From Sphingobium sp. CECT 9361 (GTDB lineage: Bacteria; Pseudomonadota; Alphaproteobacteria; Sphingomonadales; Sphingomonadaceae), in contig NZ_CAKKNC010000006.1 of the NCBI RefSeq assembly GCF_918741285.1, forward strand, positions 154,779 to 218,778: a stretch of DNA of 64,000 nt. Reading direction: 5' to 3'. Under the pieces are notes generated by a model, which was given only the letters and a program-made list of their open reading frames with translations, made no database searches and was not told the origin of the DNA. A program made the translations under genes and the position numbers. Shown piece after piece: positions 25,527 to 34,302 of this stretch. The stretch's first letter is position 1, and each line of letters opens with the position of its first letter.

Positions 25527-26825
25527 GTGGCTCCAAACATCGCACCCGTCCAGACAAGCCAGCAGCATCCCAAAAGTACGACCGTGGTGATCATTGGCGG
25601 TGGGATCGTCGGGCTGATGGCCGCTCTCAGCCTAAGCGAGCGGGGCATCCCTGTTGTACTGCTCGAAAAAGGAAAGCTTGCGGGCGAGCAATCCTCTCGA
25701 AATCTGGGGTGGGTGCGCAAGACAAGTCGTGCGGCAGCCGATGTTCCGATGGCGACGGCTTCAGATCGGCTTTGGGCGAACCTTTCCAAACGCCTTGATG
25801 CCGACCTTGGCTATAGCCAGACCGGGATAATGTTTCTGGCGGCGTCCGAGAACGAAATGGCCGCCCATGCGGCATGGAAGAAATCGGTCGACCATCTCGC
25901 GCTCGATACGCAACTGTTAAGCAATCGCGAAATTGACAGTCTTGTGCCAGGCGGTCGAGGCAATTGGGCGGGCGCCATTTACACTCCGTCTGACGGGCGA
26001 GCAGAACCGTCTCTTGCCGCCAGTGCCATAGCGGCAGGCGCGATACGCAATGGCGCAATTATCGTCGAGAACTGCGCGGTTCGCACACTTTCGCTGTCTG
26101 GCGGAAAAGTAAACGGCGTCGTCACAGAGTTTGGAGAGATCCGGTGCGATCAAGTCCTGCTGGCAGGAGGGATGTGGTCGCGCCGTTTCTTGAGCAAGCA
26201 CAAGGTGAACCTGCCGACATTGCCGCTCGTATTATCTGTGATGCGCACGGCGCCGATGGACGGCCCAACAGAGATCGCGACCGGCGGTCCCGATTTCTCT
26301 TTCCGCAAGCGCCTGGACGGCGGCTTTACGATTTCTCAGCGTGGCGCAGTCAAAGCGCCCCTCACTCTCGACCACCTTTTACTCGGCACCCGGTTTTTGC
26401 CAGCCCTTAAGCATCAGCGCCATTTGCTCCGCATATCGCTTGGTCGGGAATTCTTCTCCGACCTGCTGTTGCGCCGTGGATGGTCGGGGAGCCAGACATC
26501 CCCCTTTGAGCGTGTGCGGACGATGGACCCGCCGGTGGATGCAGGAATAAACGCCGAAGCAATGCGAAACATCAGCGCAGCCTGGCCAATATTCGAACAC
26601 GCAAAGATAATCGAGACTTGGGCAGGCATGATGGATGTTACCCCGGATTCCTTGCCCGTCGTCGGACCGGTGTCGCAAGTTCCCGGCCTCATGCTCGCTA
26701 CGGGCTTTTCTGGACACGGCTTTGGCACCGCTCCTGCAGCAGGGCAACTCGCAGCCGATCTGTTGACCGGCGACAGCCCCATAATAGATCCGTATCCCTA
26801 TCGGCTGGAACGCTTTGAGGGCTGA
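25527..26825 (+). CDS. FAD-dependent amine oxidoreductase (DadA-type), cassette A
   Basis: 432 residues starting at GTG 25527 with TTAGGAAC upstream. The dinucleotide motif VVIIGGGIVGLMAALSL puts Gly24, Gly26 and Gly29 in the FAD loop; GEQSSRNLGWVRK follows, and WAGMMDVTPDSLPVVG with GFSGHGFGTAPAAG near the C-terminus are typical of D-amino-acid dehydrogenase/glycine-oxidase-type DAO enzymes. It oxidises an amine or amino acid to an imine. Third gene of cassette A; the second copy at 35945 also uses GTG. Convergent with an AraC regulator 13 bases away. Confidence 0.88.
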   Translation: MAPNIAPVQTSQQHPKSTTVVIIGGGIVGLMAALSLSERGIPVVLLEKGKLAGEQSSRNLGWVRKTSRAAADVPMATASDRLWANLSKRLDADLGYSQTGIMFLAASENEMAAHAAWKKSVDHLALDTQLLSNREIDSLVPGGRGNWAGAIYTPSDGRAEPSLAASAIAAGAIRNGAIIVENCAVRTLSLSGGKVNGVVTEFGEIRCDQVLLAGGMWSRRFLSKHKVNLPTLPLVLSVMRTAPMDGPTEIATGGPDFSFRKRLDGGFTISQRGAVKAPLTLDHLLLGTRFLPALKHQRHLLRISLGREFFSDLLLRRGWSGSQTSPFERVRTMDPPVDAGINAEAMRNISAAWPIFEHAKIIETWAGMMDVTPDSLPVVGPVSQVPGLMLATGFSGHGFGTAPAAGQLAADLLTGDSPIIDPYPYRLERFEG

Positions 26826-26838
26826 TTGCGGCAGACCC

Positions 26839-27846
26839 TCAGCGGCGTTTTGCGCGAACGGCACTGGGTGGAACGCCTTGCCATCCGCGATGCGCCCGCC
26901 AAAAGGTAGTGCCATCAGCATAGCCCAAAGCAGCGGCAAGATTCCCAAGATGCGGCACACCAGCACGTAGGTGCAGGTCTGCCACCTGTTTGCGGTGATC
27001 GCATAACAGTTGACGCAAGGATGTCCCTTCCTCGGCAAGCCGACGCTGCAGGCTGCGGGGGGCTATCGCAAGATCAAATGCAATTTCTTCTAAAGTAACA
27101 GACCGATGACCAAGTCGGGTCGCGATCAATGCCAACACCCGGCTTGTCCAGCTCACCCCTATTTCGGAAGGCATGATGTCGGCCAAATAGCCTTCCAGCG
27201 TCGCCATGAGATCAGCGTCTTCTTCGCGAAGGTCAGTACGCGCGTCGCTAAGGGCGAACGTTATCCCATTGCTCGCTGCGTCAAATCGTATCGGGCAGCC
27301 AAGAAGTCCTTCAAGTATTAGGGTGTCGTCCTCGGATATTGGCCCATGCTCGAACTGAACCATCTGCGGCCGCCAGTGACGCAGAAATGCCGACCTTATG
27401 AACTGGATCAGGGAGGACATGGTGAATTCCGAATCCTGGCGCCGCGGCCAGATCGCCGGATCGCTCAATCGGTAGGTCCAGGTCACCTCACCGTCCCCCA
27501 CCAGAAGGGCAGACTGAGTATCAGGCTGAAAGGTAGTGAAAAAGCGCGTCAGGCGCTCCAGCGCAGTTATAATCGAGCGAGATTTGGACATCACCATTCC
27601 AGCGGGCCCGAGTGCAACGGGACGCATGGCCAAGCCAAGTCGAGCACCTAACGATGGGTCAGCAAGTTCATTGGCCATTTCCTCGAACATCGCGACATAT
27701 CGCGCGAGCGGTACCTTGACCCCAGGATTCGAAAGAGCGTCCGGCTCGAGACCATGTTGTCGCAGAACAGCCGCGGAATCACCGCCGCGAAGCGAAAACT
27801 CGCTTGCCACAGCGACAACCACTGAACCTCGAAGTCCTGCACCCAC
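26839..27846 (-). CDS. AraC-family regulator with arabinose-binding-type (OruR-like) N-domain
   Basis: 335 residues starting at GTG 27846 with a G-rich ribosome site. Residues about 20-200 match the PF12625 ligand domain found in OruR/ArgR/QhpR-type activators (VPLARYVAMFEEMANELADPSLGARLGLAM). The C-terminal HTH has FDLAIAPRSLQRRLAEEGTS and LAAALGYADGTTFWRAHRGWQGVPPS. Relatives control amine, amino-acid or alkane oxidation genes. It is convergent with cassette A and is the nearest candidate to regulate it. Confidence 0.88.
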   Translation of the reverse strand: MGAGLRGSVVVAVASEFSLRGGDSAAVLRQHGLEPDALSNPGVKVPLARYVAMFEEMANELADPSLGARLGLAMRPVALGPAGMVMSKSRSIITALERLTRFFTTFQPDTQSALLVGDGEVTWTYRLSDPAIWPRRQDSEFTMSSLIQFIRSAFLRHWRPQMVQFEHGPISEDDTLILEGLLGCPIRFDAASNGITFALSDARTDLREEDADLMATLEGYLADIMPSEIGVSWTSRVLALIATRLGHRSVTLEEIAFDLAIAPRSLQRRLAEEGTSLRQLLCDHRKQVADLHLRAGVPHLGNLAAALGYADGTTFWRAHRGWQGVPPSAVRAKRR

Positions 27847-28296
27847 AATAACGATAAGCCCCCCTGCCCGTGAGATCGGCGCATAAGTAATGCCGTTGCA
27901 TCAATGGCGTAAACTATCGAATCTATGACACCTTTTGCAATGGTTTTTCTGTTTTGACTCGATGATAGTGACGGAAGGTTTCAAGTGCTCAATTTTAGAG
28001 CGCATTAAATGGGGGGCGGGTATCGCTGAGGTGCGAGCATTTTCTGCGCATGTCATCAGCGCGGCCTTGCTAGAAATGCGCCTCTGCGGGGCAGCGTGCA
28101 TGGCACCGACTCTACAAGCTTCACCGCCTTCGATAGAGATATTCTTCGGATGTCTGGGTTCCACCTCTGGCGAAACCCTAACGTCCTCTAATTGTAAACT
28201 TGCTCTTTTTTGATAACAAGGCGGCGCAAAAACTCCTCGTAAGATCCCCGGAAACGATGGACAAATATGCGCTTCACAGCCTGCTAGGACAATTGC
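27847..28296. other. Intergenic stretch without a recognised gene
   Basis: This 450-base gap lies between the AraC gene (leftward) and the permease (rightward), so it must hold both promoters. It is AT-richer than its surroundings. No palindrome, repeat or RNA gene was recognised. Short open frames at 27935-28213 and 28200-28478 have no family features. Confidence 0.5.
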
Positions 28297-29622
28297 ATGG
28301 ACCTGAGACGCAAGACTATCGGCTGGAAAAAAATCGCGGGCCTCGGGGTCGGTTTGGTAGTGGCAGGACAGTTTGCCGGCTGGAACTATGGCTTATCGCG
28401 GGCCAGTTGGCCCGATATGATAGTCGCTACTTTTCTGATGGCGACCCTATGTTTTGCCCTGTCTTTGTGTGTCGCTGAACTAGCTACCGCGATTCCGAAT
28501 GCCGGTGGGCTGTATACATATTGTGAGGAAAGTTTCGGACCGGCAGCCGGTTACGGTGTCGGCGTGGCCATATTTGTTGCACTTGCCGTGAGCACCGGCG
28601 CTGCTGCTGAGTTTATCTCAGCCTACAGCCAATTCGTCACGGGCTTCGGCGGGCCTGTTTTCAAGCTTATATTGTTCGCGATCATAATCGCCATCCACAT
28701 GAAAGGTGTGGGTGAAGCACTCTCGGTGCTGCTTGTCGCCGGACTCATCGCGGTCTTATCGCTGCTGACCTTCGGACTGGTGATGCTGCCTCATTTCGAG
28801 CTTCAAAATGTCCTGCCCGATGGCAAATGGCAGATCGATGCCGGAGGCATATTTGCGTGTATTCCGTTTGCGATAATGATGTTCATCGCAGTCGAGCAAA
28901 CCGCAACATCGGCCGAAGAAGCAACCAATGTCGAACGGGACATACCTCTCGGCATGTTCAGTGCAATTGGCGTTCTACTTTTGACAGCTATGTGTGTTTT
29001 GGTACTTGCGCCTGGCGCCGGTGGCGCGAGCAGGATCGGGGCAGCGGCAGACCCATTGCTCGAAGCAATGAGGGCACCGGCAGGCGGCGTAGCAATATGG
29101 CTCGCCCAAATTGTCGGAGCTGGCGCGCTCTTTGGGCTGATCGCCACGCTTTTTTCTTTAGTTTTCAGTGCATCCCGGCAGTTATTTGCGCTAGCTCGCG
29201 ACGGCTTTCTCCCGGCATTGCTATCATACCAAAACAAGTCGGGCACACCGATAGTCTCGCTTGGCACCATCGGACTTATCGGTTTCCCGCTGTCGTTCAT
29301 TTCGCCGGACAAGATCATCGTGACGATGGTGACGCTTCTGACTGCATCCTATTGCGTCGTGCTCGCTGGATTCATTCGGCTGCGTCTCAATAGGCCTGAA
29401 CTGCATCGCCCCTTCAGGGCACCTGGCGGTGTGGTTACCGCTTTGATAGCGCTTCTGTTGTCTGCACTTGTATTTGTCGCCTGCCTTTCAGCCAATCCAG
29501 ACGCTTTAATCCCGATGGGAGCGGTGCTGCTGATCGCGTCAGGCTGGTACATTGCGCGGAGAAGAATAATGCCGGTGAACGAGCCTGAGGGCAGAGCGCT
29601 CGACGCCACGCAAAACACATGA
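28297..29622 (+). CDS. APC-superfamily amine/amino-acid permease (ethanolamine-permease-like)
   Basis: 441 residues with about 12 membrane helices. The N-terminal segment GLGVGLVVAGQFAGWNYGL and ELATAIPNAGGLYTYCEESFG resemble the EAT (ethanolamine permease) branch of the APC superfamily. It would import an amine or amino acid with protons. It is followed by an aldehyde dehydrogenase 54 bases on, forming an uptake/oxidation pair next to the amine-oxidase cassettes. Substrate is not determined. Confidence 0.87.
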   Translation: MDLRRKTIGWKKIAGLGVGLVVAGQFAGWNYGLSRASWPDMIVATFLMATLCFALSLCVAELATAIPNAGGLYTYCEESFGPAAGYGVGVAIFVALAVSTGAAAEFISAYSQFVTGFGGPVFKLILFAIIIAIHMKGVGEALSVLLVAGLIAVLSLLTFGLVMLPHFELQNVLPDGKWQIDAGGIFACIPFAIMMFIAVEQTATSAEEATNVERDIPLGMFSAIGVLLLTAMCVLVLAPGAGGASRIGAAADPLLEAMRAPAGGVAIWLAQIVGAGALFGLIATLFSLVFSASRQLFALARDGFLPALLSYQNKSGTPIVSLGTIGLIGFPLSFISPDKIIVTMVTLLTASYCVVLAGFIRLRLNRPELHRPFRAPGGVVTALIALLLSALVFVACLSANPDALIPMGAVLLIASGWYIARRRIMPVNEPEGRALDATQNT

Positions 29623-29676
29623 ATGCGCCGAATGCCGCAGAAACTGCGCGACATGGAAAGCAAGGAGTTTAAAACT

Positions 29677-31089
29677 ATGACCCAAGCCTATCCCATCATC
29701 ATCGACGGTAAGTCCGAAACTACCGCCGCTCATATCGATGTTATCAACCCAGCCAACGGACAAGTGTTCGCGCTGTGCCCGGCCGCGACGTCGGCCGATC
29801 TTGATCGCGCTGTCGATGCCGCGCGGCAGGCTTTCCCCCTTTGGGCGGGCAAGCCCGATGCTGAGCGTAAAGCAGCGGTCAATACGCTTGCCGACATCCT
29901 CGAAGCCAACATAAGCGAGCTTGCCGAGCTCATCACGCGCGAGCAAGGCAAGCCGATGGGCGGGTTAGGGTCACAATGGGAAGTCGGCGGAGCCGCTGCC
30001 TGGACCCGCTTTACCGCTGGGCTCGATCTACCGGTCGAGTATATTCAGGACGACGACAAGGGTCGGGTCGCAATGCATCGCAAGCCGATTGGAGTCGTTG
30101 CGTCCATTACACCGTGGAATTTCCCGGTGATGATCGCCATTTGGCACATAATGCCTGCACTGCGCGCTGGAAACACCGTTGTGCTCAAGCCTTCCCCCTA
30201 CACGCCCATCGCAACGCTGCGCATGGTTGAGCTGATGCAGGAAGCACTTCCCCCTGGCGTGCTCAATGCAGTGGCAGGTCCTGATGAAATTGGTCAGGCG
30301 ATATCGGCGCACCCCGGCATCGACAAGATCGTGTTCACCGGTTCGACGCGGACCGGGAAGCATGTCATGGCAAGCGCCGCCAACTCGCTTAAGCGGCTGA
30401 CTCTTGAGCTGGGCGGCAACGATGCAGCCATCCTTCTACCCGATGTCACATTGGATGAGGCTACGATCGAGAAAATCTTTTGGGGTGCCTTCCTCAACAA
30501 CGGGCAGGTGTGCGCTGCCATCAAACGCCTCTATGTCCATGATTCCATTTATGACGAGCTATGCGACAAACTCGTTGCTTATGCTGCAGGCGTAAAGATT
30601 GGAGATGGCATGTCGGCCGATAGTCAGCTTGGCACCATCCAGAACAAAATGCAGTTCGAACGCGTAAAAAGCCTGGTGGAGACCGCCCGGAACAGCGGAG
30701 CGCGCATCCTGTGTGGCGGTGCGCCAATTGAAGGTGATGGCCTCTTCTATCCCATCACTTTGCTGGCGGATGTTCAGGAAGGTATGGCGATTGTCGACGA
30801 AGAGCAATTTGGCCCTGCCCTGCCGATAATCCGTTACACCGATATCGATGAGGCGATAGGCCGGGCCAATGACAACCCCAATGGTCTTGGCGGTTCCGTC
30901 TGGTCAAGCAGTCCCGACAAGGCGGTTGCCATCGCGAGCCAGCTTGAATGCGGCACCGTCTGGATCAATAGCCACGCAATGGTCCGTCCTGACGCACCAT
31001 TTGGTGGCGTAAAGCAATCAGGCATCGGCGTTGAGTTCGGCACTCTGGGTCTAGCCGAGTTTACGACGGTGCAAGTAATCCACCAATAA
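29677..31089 (+). CDS. NAD(P)-dependent aldehyde dehydrogenase
   Basis: 470 residues. Catalytic Cys279 (NNGQVCAAIKRLYV), general base Glu244 (LTLELGGNDA) and Asn148 (PWNFPV) are in place, with FTGSTRTGK for cofactor binding. ATG 29677 has AAGGAG upstream; an earlier in-frame start at 29623 overlaps nothing but adds non-family residues. It would oxidise the aldehyde produced by amine oxidation to the acid. Same strand and close to the permease, so probably one operon. Confidence 0.92.
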   Translation: MTQAYPIIIDGKSETTAAHIDVINPANGQVFALCPAATSADLDRAVDAARQAFPLWAGKPDAERKAAVNTLADILEANISELAELITREQGKPMGGLGSQWEVGGAAAWTRFTAGLDLPVEYIQDDDKGRVAMHRKPIGVVASITPWNFPVMIAIWHIMPALRAGNTVVLKPSPYTPIATLRMVELMQEALPPGVLNAVAGPDEIGQAISAHPGIDKIVFTGSTRTGKHVMASAANSLKRLTLELGGNDAAILLPDVTLDEATIEKIFWGAFLNNGQVCAAIKRLYVHDSIYDELCDKLVAYAAGVKIGDGMSADSQLGTIQNKMQFERVKSLVETARNSGARILCGGAPIEGDGLFYPITLLADVQEGMAIVDEEQFGPALPIIRYTDIDEAIGRANDNPNGLGGSVWSSSPDKAVAIASQLECGTVWINSHAMVRPDAPFGGVKQSGIGVEFGTLGLAEFTTVQVIHQ

Positions 31090-31562
31090 AGTAAGCACCA
31101 ACCCGTCACATCCTCCTGTTGGGCACCTTAGAATGAGGTGTCCAACATCTTTCGGCCTGAATTCATATTGAATAGGCTGCGCGACAAAGCAGGCCATATT
31201 GATAAAGATCGTCTGGCTTCAATGTAATCGTTGCGACGATGCCAGCCCCGCAAGCGGGGAATGAAGTCATAGCTGAAAGCTAAAAATCCACATGATGAAA
31301 TTTTGGAAAAGTTGAAAACAAGCATGATCCGTATCTTCTCCTAGTGACGGACCACCCCCTTCAAGGATTACAGGTGGTTAGATGGGGTGAAGCGAGGCAA
31401 AAGCCACCATACCGCGGGGGCCGACCATCACGATCGGTGAAGTGGCAGATGGGCGGGCTGATCGCGGATGTTGCCGCTTACGCAACAAGTGACCGTGGAG
31501 TCGCCGTTGTATTGCGGAATGCACTAATCTTATAAGCTTCGGACAGAACATCTGGAGCTTCC
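31090..31562. other. Intergenic stretch with one hairpin
   Basis: No gene is supported in 473 bases. At 31118-31146 an inverted repeat (GTTGGGCACCT against AGGTGTCCAAC, one mismatch) lies 29 bases after the aldehyde dehydrogenase stop and could be a weak terminator, although no T tract follows. Small open frames on both strands (31128-31325, 31344-31535) have no family features. Confidence 0.4.
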
Positions 31563-33050
31563 ATGTCCCAATTAGAGCTTTGGTCGCGGCGTCGTTTCGT
31601 GAAAGCCAGTACATTGGCGGTTCCGGTGATAGCGGGTCTCGCCGGTGCGGCCGGATTTGCAGCGCCCTTGGCAGGAAGCGCAGCGGCCGATCTGCAGAAT
31701 CGGATCGCCGGAACTGTCGTCGTCAAGGATGACGAAAATTACGAGGTTTGGCGCCAGTCGATGATTTGGCAGCGCGCCAAGGCAGATCGCCGCCCCGACA
31801 TGATCGTGCAGGCTGAGCGTATCGAGGATGTGCAGGAAGCTGTGCGGTTCGCTGCGACGGCCGGGATGAAAGTCACGACACGCTGCGGTGGCCATAGCAT
31901 GGCGGCGTGCTTCCTGCGCGATCGGGGAATGCTCATCGACATCAGTCGCCTGGACGGGATCGCGGTGGACAAGGCGGCAAAGCTCGCTGTCGTCGGCCCG
32001 GGCGTTTTTTGCCGGGGCCTGGCCGAGCGGCTTGCCCAGGATGATCTCGCTTTTCCCGGCGCGCATTGCGGTACGGTTCCAATCAGCGGCTTCCTGCTAG
32101 GTGGCGGTGTTGGCATGAACACCAATGCCTGGTCGCAGGGTATGAGCGTGTTTGCCGTCAAGGCGGTCGACATCGTGATGGCGGACGGCCGCCTTCTACG
32201 CGCCAGCGAGAGCGAGAATGCCGATCTTTTCTGGGCAGTGCGCGGGGGCGGTCCCGGCCTGTTCGGTGTTGTCGTTCGCTTCCACCTGCAGTGCTTTGAT
32301 GCGCCCAAGGTCATCTGGGGCGCAACTTACACGTTCGCCTTCGCGGAACTCGATGCAGTCACGCGATTGATGGATAAGCTCGTCCCGCAACTCGATAAGG
32401 ATGTCGAGGTGCTGTATTCGGTCGCGGCCTTGCCGGGCGTCGCTGAAGATGCGCCAGTCGATCAGCGACAGCGCATCTATCTGGATGTCAACGCATTTGC
32501 CGCAAGCGAGGCGGAAGGACGGCGCAAGCTGGCACTGCTCCAGCGCGATCCGCTCATCGCTCGTGCCCTCGACAAGGTCGAGGACCGCGCCGGTAGCTTC
32601 GATCGCTATTATAGCGATAACGAAGCCGCATTCCCGCAGGCCTATTGGATGGGCGATAACATCTGGACTGATCGGCCGATGGAAGCGATCGCGGTCCTCA
32701 AGCGGCACATTCCTGATTGCCCCGCCCCCCGTGGCACGCCGGTGGTGCTCTATATGGGCACTAACAGCATGCCCGACGCGGCCTGTTCGCGGATCGGCCG
32801 CTTCTATGTGGCTTATTATCTGGAATGGGACGAGCCTGCGCAGGAAGCGCCCAGCCGTGCCTATTGCCTGAAGGTTTTCAAGGAGCTCAAGGCTGTTGCC
32901 AAGGGCAGCTACATAAATGAGATGGATCAGGAAGGGCGGCCTGAGGATATCCGGGACTGCTATTCTCCCAAGGCTTGGGCGCGACTTGAGCAACTGCGCA
33001 GGCAATGGGATCCCCAAGGTCAGTTCCACGGCTTTTACGGCCAGTCATGA
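31563..33050 (+). CDS. Tat-exported FAD-linked oxidase (berberine-bridge-enzyme-like)
   Basis: 495 residues. The N-terminus holds an exact twin-arginine motif, SRRRFVK at 8-14, followed by a hydrophobic stretch, so the folded flavoprotein is exported to the periplasm. The PCMH FAD domain has RCGGHS, where His111 is the usual covalent FAD site; the second, cysteinyl link of plant BBE enzymes is absent (HCGTVPISGFLLGGG). A BBE-type C-terminus ends the protein. Such enzymes oxidise alkaloids, sugars or alcohols. The cytochrome fusion gene 46 bases downstream is a likely electron acceptor. Confidence 0.88.
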   Translation: MSQLELWSRRRFVKASTLAVPVIAGLAGAAGFAAPLAGSAAADLQNRIAGTVVVKDDENYEVWRQSMIWQRAKADRRPDMIVQAERIEDVQEAVRFAATAGMKVTTRCGGHSMAACFLRDRGMLIDISRLDGIAVDKAAKLAVVGPGVFCRGLAERLAQDDLAFPGAHCGTVPISGFLLGGGVGMNTNAWSQGMSVFAVKAVDIVMADGRLLRASESENADLFWAVRGGGPGLFGVVVRFHLQCFDAPKVIWGATYTFAFAELDAVTRLMDKLVPQLDKDVEVLYSVAALPGVAEDAPVDQRQRIYLDVNAFAASEAEGRRKLALLQRDPLIARALDKVEDRAGSFDRYYSDNEAAFPQAYWMGDNIWTDRPMEAIAVLKRHIPDCPAPRGTPVVLYMGTNSMPDAACSRIGRFYVAYYLEWDEPAQEAPSRAYCLKVFKELKAVAKGSYINEMDQEGRPEDIRDCYSPKAWARLEQLRRQWDPQGQFHGFYGQS

Positions 33051-33096
33051 CTAAAGCCGTCATCGCCGGCACACCTATCTTGCATTTGGAAACCAT

Positions 33097-34209
33097 ATGA
33101 AAATGCCCTCGCCCAAAGTCGGCCTGCTCGCAGCTCTGTTGCTTTTTTCTGGTGTCGCCGGCGCAAAAGCGCTGACCCCAGAGAAGCCCGCCGACGATCC
33201 GGCAAGCGTAGTGCATCAGTTGTACGAAGCGTTCGAACATGGCGACATGGCGGCGCTGGAGCGGCTGATCGCAAAGGATGCGAGCTGGACCTATTACGGC
33301 CCCGCCAGCCAGCTACCTTTCGGCGGCACGCGGCACGGGCCTGCGGGCGTCGCCGATTTCTTTGCGAAGGTAGCCGAAACTCTCGATAACCCGGTGGCGA
33401 CCCAACTCGAGTATGTCGTGACAGGCGATACCGTGGCGGTGCCAGGCACCGAAGAAAGCACCGTCCGTGCGACCGGCATCCGCTACAAGGCGGACTTGGT
33501 CCATGTCTTCAAGGTTCGTAATGGCAAGATTGTCAGCTTTGAGGAGTTTATCGATAGCGGCAAGGTGCTGCTGGCCTTTCAAGGGGACAAGAGCGTCGAT
33601 GTCTCGGCAGGTGGCGATGCGATGGCGACCGCTACTCCGGGCTCACGACGTCTGGTCGACAAAAGCGTGGGCAAGGCGATATTCACCACATGTGCAGGGT
33701 GCCATGGCAATGACGCCAAGGGGCTCAATTACATGTATGCGCCAAACCTTACGGGACAGCATTCCGACTATCTCGCACGCCAGCTGACCAACTTCCGCGA
33801 TGGCAAGCGTGGCAAGATGGACGATGCGCATGGGTTCCCGATGGTTGGCCGAGCGACCGCCATTCCCGGTGCCGATGGCGTAAAAGCGGTGGTCGCCTAT
33901 GTTGCTGGCCTACCCAAGCTTGCCGCAGCCCCCGTTGCAAGCCGCGCGGTACCCGCTTCGATTGTTGATATCGTACCGACTTGCGCCACATGCCATGGCG
34001 CGGCTGGCGAGGGAAATTTCGATATGCAGGCGCCAGCACTCAATCGGCTGGACCGCACTTATATCGCGCAACAACTGGTCAACTTCCGGACCGGTAAGCG
34101 CGGCTACCATGCTGATGACCCCCAAGGCGCGCTGATGGCTGCTTCCGTGCCGGAAAGTTTGGGATCGGACGCCATCGCTGCTCTCGCAAAACACTATGGC
34201 CGCGACTGA
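33097..34209 (+). CDS. Secreted SnoaL/NTF2-like domain fused to a diheme c4-type cytochrome
   Basis: 370 residues: Sec signal peptide at about 1-25; SnoaL-like domain at about 35-160 with WTYYGP, GPAGVADFF and FEEFID; then two haem c domains with CAGCH at 199-203 and CATCH at 296-300. The haem domains carry the c4-type pattern APNLTGQHSDYLARQLTNFRDGKR. SnoaL/NTF2 folds usually isomerise, dehydrate or bind small hydrophobic compounds, so joining one to an electron-transfer module is unusual. It follows the Tat-exported oxidase, suggesting both act on one periplasmic substrate. A free paralogue of the SnoaL domain is encoded at 43820-44227. Confidence 0.88.
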   Translation: MKMPSPKVGLLAALLLFSGVAGAKALTPEKPADDPASVVHQLYEAFEHGDMAALERLIAKDASWTYYGPASQLPFGGTRHGPAGVADFFAKVAETLDNPVATQLEYVVTGDTVAVPGTEESTVRATGIRYKADLVHVFKVRNGKIVSFEEFIDSGKVLLAFQGDKSVDVSAGGDAMATATPGSRRLVDKSVGKAIFTTCAGCHGNDAKGLNYMYAPNLTGQHSDYLARQLTNFRDGKRGKMDDAHGFPMVGRATAIPGADGVKAVVAYVAGLPKLAAAPVASRAVPASIVDIVPTCATCHGAAGEGNFDMQAPALNRLDRTYIAQQLVNFRTGKRGYHADDPQGALMAASVPESLGSDAIAALAKHYGRD

Positions 34210-34302
34210 GCAAATTGGGGCGGGTGCTGACTGCGCTCCTAGAACACCGCGAACAACGACAAACCAGCCGCGTTATCGCGGCACTGATTCTGGAATGAAA
34301 CA

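Noticed and set aside
31128..31535. Short open frames on both strands as possible transposase fragment or peptide genes
   Set aside because: No ribosome site, no family motif and no repeat boundaries; treated as intergenic.
32196..33029. 277-codon minus-strand open frame
   Set aside because: Antisense to the BBE-like oxidase; no recognisable domain.
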